Assembly: GCA_035317605.1 (NCBI GenBank)
Contig: DATHGT010000134.1
Location: forward strand, 1-43,345
DNA from: DATHGT01 sp035317605
GTDB taxonomy: Bacteria > Methylomirabilota > Methylomirabilia > Rokubacteriales > CSP1-6
DNA length: 43,345 nt
Direction of reading: 5' to 3'
Numbering within the stretch: the first letter of the stretch is position 1; the number at the start of each line of letters is the position of its first letter. The position numbers and the translations under genes are program-made. The notes below the pieces were generated by a model. The model did no database searches and was not told the origin of the DNA. It saw only the letters and a list, made by a program, of their open reading frames with translations. Below are positions 1 to 8,113 of this stretch, piece by piece.

Positions 1-780
1 GGGTTGGTGGTCGTCGTCGCGATGTGTTTCGTGGCGGTGTTCGCGGAGGTGCTGGCGCCGTACTCGTATACGAAGACCAATTTCGGGCGGCTCAACGAGC
101 CGCCGTCGGCGCAGTACTGGCTGGGAACGGATCAGCTGGGACGGGATCTGTTCTCGCGGATGATCTACGGGGCGCGGATCTCCATGATCGTGGGATTGGG
201 GGCGCAGCTGATCGTGGTCATGATCGGCGTGCCCATCGGGGCGCTGTCGGGCTTCGTCGGGGGCCGGCTCGATCTCGTGCTCACGCGGGTCATCGACGTG
301 ATGTACGCGTTCCCCCGGCTGCTCTTCGTGATCCTGCTCATGTCGATGCTGGGGGCGGGGCTCACCAACATCTTCATCGCCATCGGCTTGACGGGCTGGG
401 TCTTCATCGCCCGCCAGACCCGCGCGCAGATGCTCGCGATCAAGGAGAAGGAATACGTGGATGGCGCCCGCGCGCTCGGGGCCACCGGATGGCGGCTGCT
501 GCGGCGCCACCTGCTGCCCAACGCGCTGACCCCCATCATCGTGTCCGTCACCTTCGGGATCCCCGAGGCCATCTTCACGGAGGCCGCGCTCTCGTTCATC
601 GGCGTCGGCATCAACCCGCCCACGCCCTCGTGGGGCCAGATGGTGGGCGAGGGCCAGCAATACCTGCGCACGTACTGGCACCTCTGTGTGTTTCCGTCCA
701 TCGCCATCGCGCTCACCATGCTGTCCTTCACGTTCCTCGGCGACGGCGTCCGCGACGCCTTCGATCCTCGACAATCATGA
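1..780 (+). CDS. ABC transporter permease, DppC/OppC type (5' truncated by window)
   Basis: Inner-membrane permease of a peptide/nickel-type ABC importer. The frame is open from base 1, and the visible protein begins inside the first membrane segment, so the true start lies upstream of the window. The region after it (YWLGTDQLGRDLFSRMIYGAR) is the standard DppC motif. Several hydrophobic segments follow, then the cytoplasmic EAA loop that docks the ATPase (EYVDGARALGATGWRLLRRH) and the conserved ALSFIGVGINPPTPSWG segment near the C-terminus. It ends with TGA at 778-780. The substrate-binding protein gene follows 74 bases later on the same strand, so the two probably form one operon with upstream genes outside the window. 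The exact substrate cannot be told from sequence. Confidence 0.93.
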   Translation, partial: GLVVVVAMCFVAVFAEVLAPYSYTKTNFGRLNEPPSAQYWLGTDQLGRDLFSRMIYGARISMIVGLGAQLIVVMIGVPIGALSGFVGGRLDLVLTRVIDVMYAFPRLLFVILLMSMLGAGLTNIFIAIGLTGWVFIARQTRAQMLAIKEKEYVDGARALGATGWRLLRRHLLPNALTPIIVSVTFGIPEAIFTEAALSFIGVGINPPTPSWGQMVGEGQQYLRTYWHLCVFPSIAIALTMLSFTFLGDGVRDAFDPRQS

Positions 781-854
781 ATGAGGGGCTCGCCTCGGAC
801 GGCGGGGCCCCCACCCCGCGACGTCCTGCGGCTCACAAGACAAGGAGGCCCTCG

Positions 855-2591
855 ATGACCACCCCCCCGATCACCGATCAGCAGATGGACCTGCTCGCCG
901 CGCGTCTCGGCGCGGTCGGCATCGGCCGCCGCGACTTCCTGCTCGTCGCCGCGGGCCTGGCCGCGATGGGCGTCGAGGGGTTCAACGCGCGGCCCGCCGA
1001 CGCCACCCCCAAGCTCGCCCCCGGCGAAAAGCTGGCCAAGGAACAGAGCGTCCGCTACGGCGGCGGCGGCTGGTTCCAGAACGACCCGTCGAGCCACGAT
1101 TTCAACAAGGACCTGTACTGCACCGGCGTCCCCGCCCTCTGGGCCGGCCTCATGAAGTTCAACTCCGATTTCCAGGCCGTCCCCAACATGGCCACGAAGG
1201 TCGCCTCCAACAAGGACGGCTCGGTGTGGACGTTCACCATCCGCAAGGACACGGGATGGTCCGACGGCGGGCCGGTCACCGCGCGGGATTTCGAGTGGTC
1301 GTGGAAGCGCCAGCTCGATCCCGCCACCGCCGCGCCCTACGCGTCGTTCCTCTACGACATCAAGAACGGCGAGGCCTTCAACAAGAAGCAGATCACCGAC
1401 GCGAGCCAGGTCGGGGTGAAGGCCAAGGATGACTGGACGCTCGAGGTGACGCTGGAAGGGCCGCGCGGCTACTTCCCGGTGCTCAGCGCGTACCTCGCCG
1501 CCCTGCCCGCCCACCGCGCGTCGGTGGAGAAACACGGCGACAAGTGGACGGAGGCCGCCAACATCGTCAGCAACGGGCCGTTCGTGCTGGAGTCCTGGGA
1601 GCACAACAAGCAGATGGTGCTCCGCAAGAACAAGCACTTCTACGGCGCCAAGGACGTCACCCTCGACAAGGTGACCATCCCGATCGTCGGCGTCGCGGCG
1701 GGGGCGCTGCCCTACGACAACAACGAGCTGGACCTCACGCTGCTCCAGGTCGCCGACCTCAAGCGCCTGCAGAACGATCCGCGGGCGTCGCGCCAGGTCT
1801 TCCGCTATCCCTTCCCCGGCACCTGGTACCTGCTGCCGCAGGTGACCAAGGCGCCCTTCGACAACGTCAAGGTCCGGCGCGCGGTCGCCCACGCGGTCGA
1901 CCGCGAGAACGTGGTGAAGGTGGCCCAGGGGTTCGCGGTGCCCGCCCACAGCATGATCCCCCCCGGCTTTCCGGGCGCGCTGGACGATCCCAAGATCCGC
2001 GGCCTTCAGAAGTTCGATCCCAAGCTCGCGATGTCGATGCTCAAGGGCACCCCGTTCGAGGGCGGCAAGAACTGGCCGAAGATCGTGCTGACCATGCGCG
2101 AGGAGGCGCTCGGAGCCAAGCCGCTGGCCGAGGCCGTCCAGTCCGTGCTGCTCGAGAACCTGAACATGAAGACCGAGCTGGAGGTGCTGGAGCAGCGCGT
2201 GTTCCGCGAGCGCCTGTGGAAGCAGGACCTCCAGTTCGTGTGGATCCGCTGGTTCATGGACTATCCCGACCCCCACAACGAGTACTTCGACACGTTCTAC
2301 GGCAAGAAGACGACGGGGCGGCGCCAGGCGTGGGTCAACGAGACGTTCGACCGCGAGCTGGAGGCCGGGCGCGACACCCGCGACGCCAAGAAGCGTCTCG
2401 AGCACTACGCGAAGGCCGAAGAGGTCATGCAGACCGACGTGGGGTACGTGCCGGTGGCGTGGGTGGTTCGTTACGGCGCCGCCAAGCCCTGGGTGCGCGG
2501 CATCCAGAAGAACAAGCAGGGGGAGCCGCTCGTCGACGGCAACATCTACGTCGACATGCTCTCCCACCTCTACGTGATCGAGCGGGGATAG
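855..2591 (+). CDS. ABC transporter substrate-binding protein, family 5 (peptide/OppA type), Tat-exported
   Basis: Periplasmic solute-binding protein of about 578 residues, matching the size of family 5 (SBP_bac_5). The open frame runs further upstream, but that part is a shadow of the permease. The ATG at 855 is chosen because AAGGAGG at 842-848 sits 6 bases before it. The N-terminus carries a twin-arginine signal (GRRDFLLVAAGLAAMG, about residues 23-38), so the protein is probably folded before export. Family features include the TIRKDTGWSDGGPVTARDF segment, typical of OppA/DppA lobe I, and a long C-terminal domain. It is the partner of the permease just upstream. The ligand is probably an oligopeptide or similar cationic compound, which is inference only. 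Confidence 0.92.
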   Translation: MTTPPITDQQMDLLAARLGAVGIGRRDFLLVAAGLAAMGVEGFNARPADATPKLAPGEKLAKEQSVRYGGGGWFQNDPSSHDFNKDLYCTGVPALWAGLMKFNSDFQAVPNMATKVASNKDGSVWTFTIRKDTGWSDGGPVTARDFEWSWKRQLDPATAAPYASFLYDIKNGEAFNKKQITDASQVGVKAKDDWTLEVTLEGPRGYFPVLSAYLAALPAHRASVEKHGDKWTEAANIVSNGPFVLESWEHNKQMVLRKNKHFYGAKDVTLDKVTIPIVGVAAGALPYDNNELDLTLLQVADLKRLQNDPRASRQVFRYPFPGTWYLLPQVTKAPFDNVKVRRAVAHAVDRENVVKVAQGFAVPAHSMIPPGFPGALDDPKIRGLQKFDPKLAMSMLKGTPFEGGKNWPKIVLTMREEALGAKPLAEAVQSVLLENLNMKTELEVLEQRVFRERLWKQDLQFVWIRWFMDYPDPHNEYFDTFYGKKTTGRRQAWVNETFDRELEAGRDTRDAKKRLEHYAKAEEVMQTDVGYVPVAWVVRYGAAKPWVRGIQKNKQGEPLVDGNIYVDMLSHLYVIERG

Positions 2592-2642
2592 GCCCGGAGG
2601 GGGGCTGGCGCTCCCCTCCACGTTCGTCGCTCGCTGGCGTTG

Positions 2643-3825
2643 TCAGGCCGGGGGAATGGCCTGGGGATAGGTGAAGACTCGGGTTGGATCGACTTCCTTC
2701 TTGACCTGACGGAGCTTCGGAAGGTTGGTGAGGTAGTACGACTCGAGATAATTCGTGAGCGAGGGGTCGGGGAAGTCGCGAGCGCTCCTGGTAGAAGCCG
2801 GGAGACCCGAGCTCGGACAGGAACTTGATCTGAGCCGGCCAGTATTCCATCGCCTTGATCTGCTCCGAGGCGGGCGCGGCGATCCTCTACGCGCCGTCGA
2901 GCAGGCTCCTCACCTGGCCCGGCGTTCCCGTGAATTGACCGAGGAGCTGGACGCTCGGGGGTTGTCCGGCCGTGATCTGCAGCCGGGTGCCGAGGCCGGA
3001 CGGTCCCCCGGTGAGCGTCCGCATCAGCTCCCCGTACACCTCCCGCGGCTTCTCGGTCCACGAGAGGCTGAACACGGTGAAGGGCGCCGGGACGTCGAAC
3101 GTTTGTACGGTGAACGAGGTGTTGATCCCGAAGTTGCCGCCCGCCCCGCCGCGACAGGCCCAGAAGAGATCCGACTTCGGATCCACGGTGCGGACCTGGC
3201 CGTCCGCGGTCACGAGCTGGGTGCCCACCAGCTGATCGCAGGCGAGACCGTGAGCGCGCATGTTGAAGCCGATCCCGCCGCCGAGAAAGAACCCGCCGAC
3301 GCCCACGGTCGGGCAGCGGCCGTGCGTGATGGTGACGCCGAGCCGTTGCAGCGTCGGGTAGAGCGTGCTGTTGAGCACGCCGCCGCCGCCGGTGGCGATT
3401 TTCCTGGCGGGATCGAACTCCACCCGGTTGAGCAGCCCGAGATCGATCATCAGCCCCGGCGTCGTCGAGTAGCCGGCGTAGTTGTGCCCGCCGCACCGGG
3501 CCACGAAGGGCACCCTGTACTCCCGCGCCCACAGAATGCTCTGGGCGACGTCGTTGGGGCTCGCGCACCGGGCGACGCCCGCGGGAAACGCGTTGAAGAC
3601 GAGGTTGTTCGGCGTGACGATCCGCGTCCAGCTCGCCGCGCCCGGCCTCAGCACTTGACCGGACAGTCGGCGGGCGAGATCGCTCCACGCCGGGGGCGGA
3701 ATGTCGTGAGCGAGCGCCTGCAGCTCGGGCCTCGGCGCGGGCGCGCAAGCGACCCCGACGCCGGCCACGAGCGCGAGCTGCGCCGACCCGACCAGGAAGC
3801 GCCGCCGCGTGATGGTCTGGTGCAT
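2643..3825 (-). pseudogene. FAD-linked oxidoreductase (berberine-bridge type), disrupted by a stop and a frameshift
   Basis: The N-terminal part reads as a Tat-exported flavoprotein: TRRRFLVGSAQLALVAGVGVAC, then an FAD_binding_4 (PCMH) domain with VARCGGHNYAGYS and a GFFLGGGIGFNMRAHGL loop. The start is ATG at 3825, preceded by AAGGAG 7 bases upstream. The frame is stopped by TAG at 2887-2889 (after SLLDGA). It then continues in the same frame through EYWPAQIKFLSELG. After a one-base shift near 2778-2785 the usual berberine-bridge C-terminus appears (SYYLTNLPKLRQVKKEVDP, ending at TGA 2643-2645). So the whole gene of about 394 codons is present but carries two lesions. Sequencing or assembly error is the alternative. 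An IS256 element lies 105 bases upstream. Confidence 0.85.
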
Positions 3826-3846
3826 GATGGGCTCCTTTCGCGGCCG

Positions 3847-3852
3847 AGTATA
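3847..3852 (-). promoter_or_regulatory. candidate -10 box for the FAD oxidoreductase pseudogene
   Basis: On the minus strand this reads TATACT, close to the sigma-70 -10 consensus, 22 bases before the ATG. No convincing -35 box was found at the proper distance, so this is weak. Confidence 0.25.
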
Positions 3853-3929
3853 GAACCAACGGGTGACCTCCGCTCCCGGCTTGAAGAGCCTCCTCGATTC
3901 GCGCACAATCACCCCACCTTGCGACGGCT

Positions 3930-3937
3930 GCGGTCGT
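3930..3937. repeat. 8-bp target site duplication, left copy (GCGGTCGT)
   Basis: The octamer GCGGTCGT directly abuts the left end of the IS element and is repeated exactly, in the same orientation, at 5398-5405. Eight to nine base duplications are usual for the IS256 family. Confidence 0.9.
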
Positions 3938-3949
3938 GGTCGTGTCCCG
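3938..3949 (+). repeat. IS256 element left inverted repeat
   Basis: GGTCGTGTCCCG, the perfect inverted partner of 5386-5397. Confidence 0.9.
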
Positions 3950-4082
3950 TGTGATGTGGAAAATCGAAGCGCTCTTCCGGTGTGCGACGACGATAGCATG
4001 AGGGGCCACGCCGTCGTTTTGAGGGGTAGCTGAAGTATGGGTGGCACCTCCGACGCGGCGCTCGGAGGCGGCGCGCGATGCG

Positions 4083-5291
4083 TCATGCAGCGACTCTCGC
4101 CCGCTGACGGAGCACCGTGGCGATTTTGCGCCAGCCATCGATGCGACGCAGGCGGATCTGCCCGCTCGCCACGAGGCTGAAGAGCAACACCACCGCGGTG
4201 TCCTCGGACGGCAGCGCGCTCTGCGTCTTGACCCGGCGCCGAAATTCTCCGTTCAGCCGCTCGATCACGTTCGTGGTGCGCAGGGTTTTCCATTGCGCCC
4301 GCGGGAAGGTGAAGAAGGTCAGCAGTTCGGCGCCGCCCTCCTGCAGGCTGCGCACGACGCCGGGACACCGCTTCGCCCACTTGCGCTCGAAGCCGGTGAG
4401 CTCGGCGCGCGCGGCGTCAGCGCCGGCCGCGTAGACGATCCGGTGGAAGTCGTCGCGCAGCTCGGCCAGCGCGTGCTTCGGGGCTTTGCGCTCGAGATTC
4501 CGCAGCTTGTGCACGCAGCAGCGCTGCACCAGGGCCGTGGGCCAGATCTCGCCGACGGCCCGGCGCAAGCCCGGGTTGCCGTCGATGATGCAGAGCAGCG
4601 GCGCCGCCAGTCCGCGCCGGGCCAGGTCCTCGATGAAGCCGCGCCAGGCCGGCGCCGACTCCGCCCCGCAGCATTCCAGGGCCAGCAGTTGCTTGCGGCC
4701 ATCGGCCAGGACGCCGACCACCCCGAGGACCGGCAAGCTGACGACGCGGCCCGCGCTCCGGACCCGCAGCGCGATCGCATCGAGGTAGAGGACGATGCCG
4801 TCCACGTCGGCCAGCGAGCGACTCATCCACGTCTGCAGGCTCTCGCGCAGCGTCGCCACCACCCGCGACACCGCGCTCTTGGAGAGCGCGGCCCCTTTGA
4901 GCAACGGGGCCAGCGCGCCGCGAATCCGGCGCGTGTTCGTGCCCGCGAGATACGTAGCCACGACGGCGGCGTTCACTTCGGCCGCGCGCCGCGCATAGCG
5001 CGGCACGATCGTCGACCGCCACTCCCGCGCGCCGTCGGGACCGAACACCGTCGCCCGCGGCAAGGTGAGCGGCAGCGGCCCCGTCGGCCCGGTCACGGTC
5101 CGCACCTTGCGGCCATTACGATAGCCGCGTCGCTCGCGGTTCCGCTCGTATGGCCGCGCCGCCAGCGCGATCACCAACTCCTCGCCGACCGCGACCTCAA
5201 TCGCGTGCCGCACGTGCTCGTGAATCAGCTCGCCGAGCGAAACGGGGCGAGGCTCATGCAGGCCATCCGCATTCCTGATACCGTGGTCCAT
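4083..5291 (-). CDS. IS256-family (mutator-type) transposase
   Basis: DDE transposase of 402 residues, the normal length for the family. The catalytic triad is visible as Asp171 (VLYLDAIALRVR), Asp237 (LLCIIDGNPGLRRAV) and Glu344 (RTTNVIERLNGEFRRR). The last of these is the hallmark mutator-family motif. The N-terminal DNA-binding part includes RNGRKVRTVTGPTGPLPLTLPRA. The ATG at 5291 lies about 106 bases inside the right terminal repeat, and the stop lies about 145 bases inside the left one. No frameshift or internal stop is present, so the enzyme is probably functional. It transcribes toward the broken FAD oxidoreductase and is itself the only gene of the element. Confidence 0.97.
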   Translation of the reverse strand: MDHGIRNADGLHEPRPVSLGELIHEHVRHAIEVAVGEELVIALAARPYERNRERRGYRNGRKVRTVTGPTGPLPLTLPRATVFGPDGAREWRSTIVPRYARRAAEVNAAVVATYLAGTNTRRIRGALAPLLKGAALSKSAVSRVVATLRESLQTWMSRSLADVDGIVLYLDAIALRVRSAGRVVSLPVLGVVGVLADGRKQLLALECCGAESAPAWRGFIEDLARRGLAAPLLCIIDGNPGLRRAVGEIWPTALVQRCCVHKLRNLERKAPKHALAELRDDFHRIVYAAGADAARAELTGFERKWAKRCPGVVRSLQEGGAELLTFFTFPRAQWKTLRTTNVIERLNGEFRRRVKTQSALPSEDTAVVLLFSLVASGQIRLRRIDGWRKIATVLRQRARVAA

Positions 5292-5385
5292 GGCGCATTC
5301 CTCCGGTGGCCGCCTGCCAGGGCGGCCGGTTGGGCGTGTACTTCACCAACCGGAAGAATGCGCCAGTTCTCTTTTCCACACGAAT

Positions 5386-5397
5386 CGGGACACGACC
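5386..5397 (-). repeat. IS256 element right inverted repeat
   Basis: CGGGACACGACC on the plus strand, the exact complement of the left end at 3938-3949. Confidence 0.9.
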
Positions 5398-5405
5398 GCG
5401 GTCGT
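5398..5405. repeat. 8-bp target site duplication, right copy (GCGGTCGT)
   Basis: Exact direct copy of 3930-3937, immediately outside the right inverted repeat. Confidence 0.9.
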
Positions 5406-5586
5406 TCCCGCGCATCTGACTGTCAGTGTCGTAACGGGGAGCGGTGACGGGGACGCCGAAGACTCCGATCGTGCCCCGTAAATCCGCAAGATTTCGATGG
5501 CGGACGATTGGCGGACGGGTTGCAACACCGACCCCTCGCGCGCGCGGGCGCGCGAAAACAGACAGATCAGCGCAAGGAGGAAGCGT

Positions 5587-6291
5587 ATGCGGCGGATCGT
5601 CAAGGGAATCGGCGTGCTCGTCCCGGCCGTGCTGCTCACCGCCACGGGTTGCGTGGCCACACGAAACTGGGTGCAGGAGACCGTCGGCAAGCGCGCGACC
5701 GAGATCGACCAGCGCGTCACCACCGTCGACACCGAGCGCCGCCAGGACGCGACGCGCATCGACAAGCAGACCCAGCGGCTCGACGGCGTGGAGGTCTCGG
5801 TGCGTGACGGCTCCCAGCGCCTCGACGGGATCGGCAAGCAGGTGCAAGGGCTCGAGGGCTCCGTGGGCGAGGTGAGCGAGACCGCCAAGGGCGCCCGCGT
5901 CAAGGCCGACGAGGTCGACGGCCGTCTCACTCGCCTCTGGGACAACCGCAACGTTCGCAAGCTCTCGGACACCGTGAACGTGCCGTTCGCGTTCAACCGC
6001 GCCGACCTCGGCGACGCCGCCCAGACGTCGCTGGTCCCGCTGGTGCGCGAGCTCCAGCAGAACGCCAAGCTGCTCGTCGAGCTGGAGGGGTACGCCGACG
6101 CCAAGGGACCGCGCGACTACAACGTCGAGCTGAGCCAGCGTCGCGTGGAAGCGGTGCGTCGCTATCTCGTGCAGAACGGCATCGAGGTGTCGCGCATCCT
6201 TTCGATCGGCCTCGGTCCCATCGCCGACCCGAAGCTGTCGGACGCCGCCAAGCGTCGCGTGACCGTGAAGCTCATGGTCCTCGCGGACTGA
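5587..6291 (+). CDS. OmpA-family peptidoglycan-associated lipoprotein with coiled-coil stalk
   Basis: Predicted outer-membrane lipoprotein of 234 residues. The start is set at ATG 5587 because AAGGAGG at 5574-5580 lies 6 bases before it and the following residues form a lipoprotein signal (RRIVKGIGVLVPAVLL, then TATGC as lipobox). The longer open frame from 5497 lacks this. Residues about 30-125 are hydrophilic with short heptad-like repeats (TTVDTERRQDATRID, TQRLDGVEVSVRDG), likely a coiled coil. The C-terminal 100 residues form an OmpA/Pal domain (VPFAFNRADLGDAA, LEGYADAKGPRDYN, ELSQRRVEAVRRYLVQNG) that binds peptidoglycan. It probably tethers the outer membrane to the wall. It stands alone between the IS element and a DNA-repair gene. 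Confidence 0.88.
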   Translation: MRRIVKGIGVLVPAVLLTATGCVATRNWVQETVGKRATEIDQRVTTVDTERRQDATRIDKQTQRLDGVEVSVRDGSQRLDGIGKQVQGLEGSVGEVSETAKGARVKADEVDGRLTRLWDNRNVRKLSDTVNVPFAFNRADLGDAAQTSLVPLVRELQQNAKLLVELEGYADAKGPRDYNVELSQRRVEAVRRYLVQNGIEVSRILSIGLGPIADPKLSDAAKRRVTVKLMVLAD

Positions 6292-6298
6292 TCGGGCA

Positions 6299-7582
6299 TT
6301 GCGCGGCGGCCGTCTCCCGTCCCGAGCGGTCGCCGCGCTCTTCCTCGAACGCCAGCATCTCCTCGCGCCGCGGACGCGGACGCTCACCCCCGCTCGCCTG
6401 ACCCGGTTCGTGGAGGACGTGGGCGGGGTTCAGCTCGATTCCATCAACGTCCTCGACCGCGCCCACTACCTGACGCTGTGGAGCCGCTTCGGCCCGTACG
6501 ACCGCGCGCGCCTCGACCGGCTCGTCTACGACGAGCGCCTGCTGTTCGAGTACTGGGCTCACGCCGCGTGTCTCGTGCCGACCTCGATGCTCGCGTGGTG
6601 GCGTCGCGCCATGCTCGACTACCGCGTCCGGCACACCGGATGGTCGGGATGGCTTCGAAGCAATTCGCGCACGCTGAGCGCGGTGCGGGCGGCCGTCGAG
6701 GCCAACGGGCCGATGGCCAACGGTGATTTCGCGGGACGCCGGCCCGCGGGCGAAGGCGCCGGGTGGTGGAACTGGAGGCCGGCCCAGCACGCGCTGCACT
6801 ACCTGTGGATGACCGGCGCGCTCACCATCCACTCGCGACGCCATTTCCAGAAGCGCTTCGATCTCCTGGAGCGCGCGCTCGGCGCGGCCGGCGCGGTCGA
6901 GCCGGTGTCGTCCAGCGAGTTCCTGCGCTGGCACCTCGAGCGCTCGCTGCACGCGATGGGCGCGGCGACCGAGACCGATCTGAGCCGCTACCTCACGTTC
7001 CCGCGCTTCGCGCCGGGAGACCGACGGAAGGCGCTGAGCGCCCTCCTCGAAGAGAGCGACGCCGTGGAAGTCGAGGTGGAGGGAAGCTCCGTCCGCTGGC
7101 TGGCCCTGGCCCGCGATCTTCCCGCGCTGGCCCGCGCCGGGCGCGCGCGGCCGCGCGGGACCACGCTGCTCTCGCCGTTCGATTCCCTGCTCTGGCACCG
7201 CGAGCGCGTGGCCCGCCTCTTCGGGTTCGACTACCGCATCGAGGTGTACACACCGGGACCGCAGCGCGTTCACGGCTACTACACGCTCCCGATCCTGCAC
7301 GACGGCCACTTCATCGGCCGGGTCGACGCCAAGAGCGACCGCGTCGCGCGCCATCTCGACGTCCGCCACGTCCACTTCGAGCCGTGGTTCAAGGACGGCG
7401 ACGCTCCCGCGGCCGGCGGCGATCGCCTCGATCGGGACGGAGCCCTCGCCGGCCTCGCCGAGGCGTTGCGCTCGCTGGCCACCTTCGTGAACGCCGCGGG
7501 CATCCGCCTCCACCGGGTGACCCCGAATCGCCTGCGGGCCCCGCTCGCGCGAGCGTTGCGCGTTGTCGCGTCCACGTCCTGA
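6299..7582 (+). CDS. Winged-helix DNA glycosylase, AlkX/YcaQ-like
   Basis: About 427 residues of the HTH_42 family (COG3214), whose members AlkX/YcaQ and AlkZ unhook DNA interstrand crosslinks and remove alkylated bases. The family's catalytic Gln-x-Asp motif is present as VQLDSINVLDRAHYLTLWSR near residues 43-62, followed by the typical EYWAHAACLVP segment. The middle contains the repeated winged-helix region (MTGALTIHSRRHFQKRFDL), and the C-terminal part has LLSPFDSLLWHRERV and a DAKSDRV segment, all family signatures. The start used is TTG at 6299, 7 bases after the upstream stop. A later start is possible but would trim the N-terminal helix before the QLD motif. Function is inferred from family resemblance. 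Confidence 0.85.
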   Translation: MRGGRLPSRAVAALFLERQHLLAPRTRTLTPARLTRFVEDVGGVQLDSINVLDRAHYLTLWSRFGPYDRARLDRLVYDERLLFEYWAHAACLVPTSMLAWWRRAMLDYRVRHTGWSGWLRSNSRTLSAVRAAVEANGPMANGDFAGRRPAGEGAGWWNWRPAQHALHYLWMTGALTIHSRRHFQKRFDLLERALGAAGAVEPVSSSEFLRWHLERSLHAMGAATETDLSRYLTFPRFAPGDRRKALSALLEESDAVEVEVEGSSVRWLALARDLPALARAGRARPRGTTLLSPFDSLLWHRERVARLFGFDYRIEVYTPGPQRVHGYYTLPILHDGHFIGRVDAKSDRVARHLDVRHVHFEPWFKDGDAPAAGGDRLDRDGALAGLAEALRSLATFVNAAGIRLHRVTPNRLRAPLARALRVVASTS

Positions 7583-7606
7583 TCACGTGGTACCCTGCCC
7601 CGCGGC

Positions 7607-8113
7607 ATGGGGATCGACGCGCCGCTCGACGCGTACCGTGACGTGGTCCGCCCGGAGTGGATCGACAGCAACCAGCACATGAACGTCGGCTATTACCTGG
7701 TCGCGTTCGATCTCGCCACCGACGAGTTCATGCGCTGGATCGGCCTGGGCCAGGACTATCGGCGGGCGCGCGCGGTCACCACCTTCTGCCTGGAGGCCCA
7801 CGTGACGTATCACCGGGAGGTCCGCCAGGGCGATCCCCTGCGCTTCACCACGCAGCTCCTCGGCCACGACGCCAAGCGCCTGCACTACATCCACGTCATG
7901 CATCACGCGAGGGACGGGTACGTGGCGGCGACCAATGAGCTGATGTCGCTCCACGTGGCCCTCGCGACGCGACGGAGCACGCCGATGGGCCCCGACGTTC
8001 TCGCCCGGCTCGCCGACGTCCAGAACGCTCACGACGCGCTCCCGCGCCCGCCGCAGGTGGGCCGCGTGATGGGCCTCACGGCCGGATCCACGACGCGCGA
8101 GACGGTCCGATGA
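7607..8113 (+). CDS. Acyl-CoA thioesterase, hot-dog fold (4HBT family)
   Basis: A protein of 168 residues with the hot-dog thioesterase signature DSNQHMNVGYYLVAFDLATD at about residues 20-39. The Asp/Asn-His-Met-Asn loop holds the catalytic acid. Next comes the central HVTYHREVRQGDPLRFTTQL strand region. It resembles thioesterases that hydrolyse small CoA esters, including those associated with carnitine/betaine breakdown, but the substrate cannot be fixed. The ATG at 7607 gives the usual short N-terminus. Its last codons overlap the amidase start by 4 bases (ATGA at 8110-8113), so the two are probably co-translated and may act in one catabolic route. Confidence 0.85.
   Translation: MGIDAPLDAYRDVVRPEWIDSNQHMNVGYYLVAFDLATDEFMRWIGLGQDYRRARAVTTFCLEAHVTYHREVRQGDPLRFTTQLLGHDAKRLHYIHVMHHARDGYVAATNELMSLHVALATRRSTPMGPDVLARLADVQNAHDALPRPPQVGRVMGLTAGSTTRETVR

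Larger units (their letters stand above)
3938..5397 (-). mobile_element. Complete IS256-family insertion sequence, 1460 bp
   Basis: The element is bounded by perfect 12-bp inverted repeats, GGTCGTGTCCCG at 3938-3949 and its complement CGGGACACGACC at 5386-5397. Beyond these, both ends share a further imperfect stretch containing GTGGAAAA and a distal CTTCCGG. It carries one transposase gene on the minus strand with all three catalytic residues. The flanks are an exact 8-bp direct duplication. Intact ends, intact transposase and identical duplications imply a recent insertion that may still be mobile. Confidence 0.93.

Noticed and set aside
785..813. G+C hairpin in the gap between the permease and the binding-protein gene
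   Set aside because: Only about 5 bp pair cleanly and there is no T-tract. It might be a minor attenuator, but this could not be supported.
2596..2619. GGAGGGG/CCCCTCC hairpin after the binding-protein gene
   Set aside because: The stem is only about 7 bp with a long loop and no T-tract, so it is too weak to call a terminator.
165..2621. A very long minus-strand ORF opposite the ABC transporter genes
   Set aside because: High-GC shadow frame. Its His/Leu/Arg/Gly-rich translation has no recognisable domain and it lies opposite well-supported genes.
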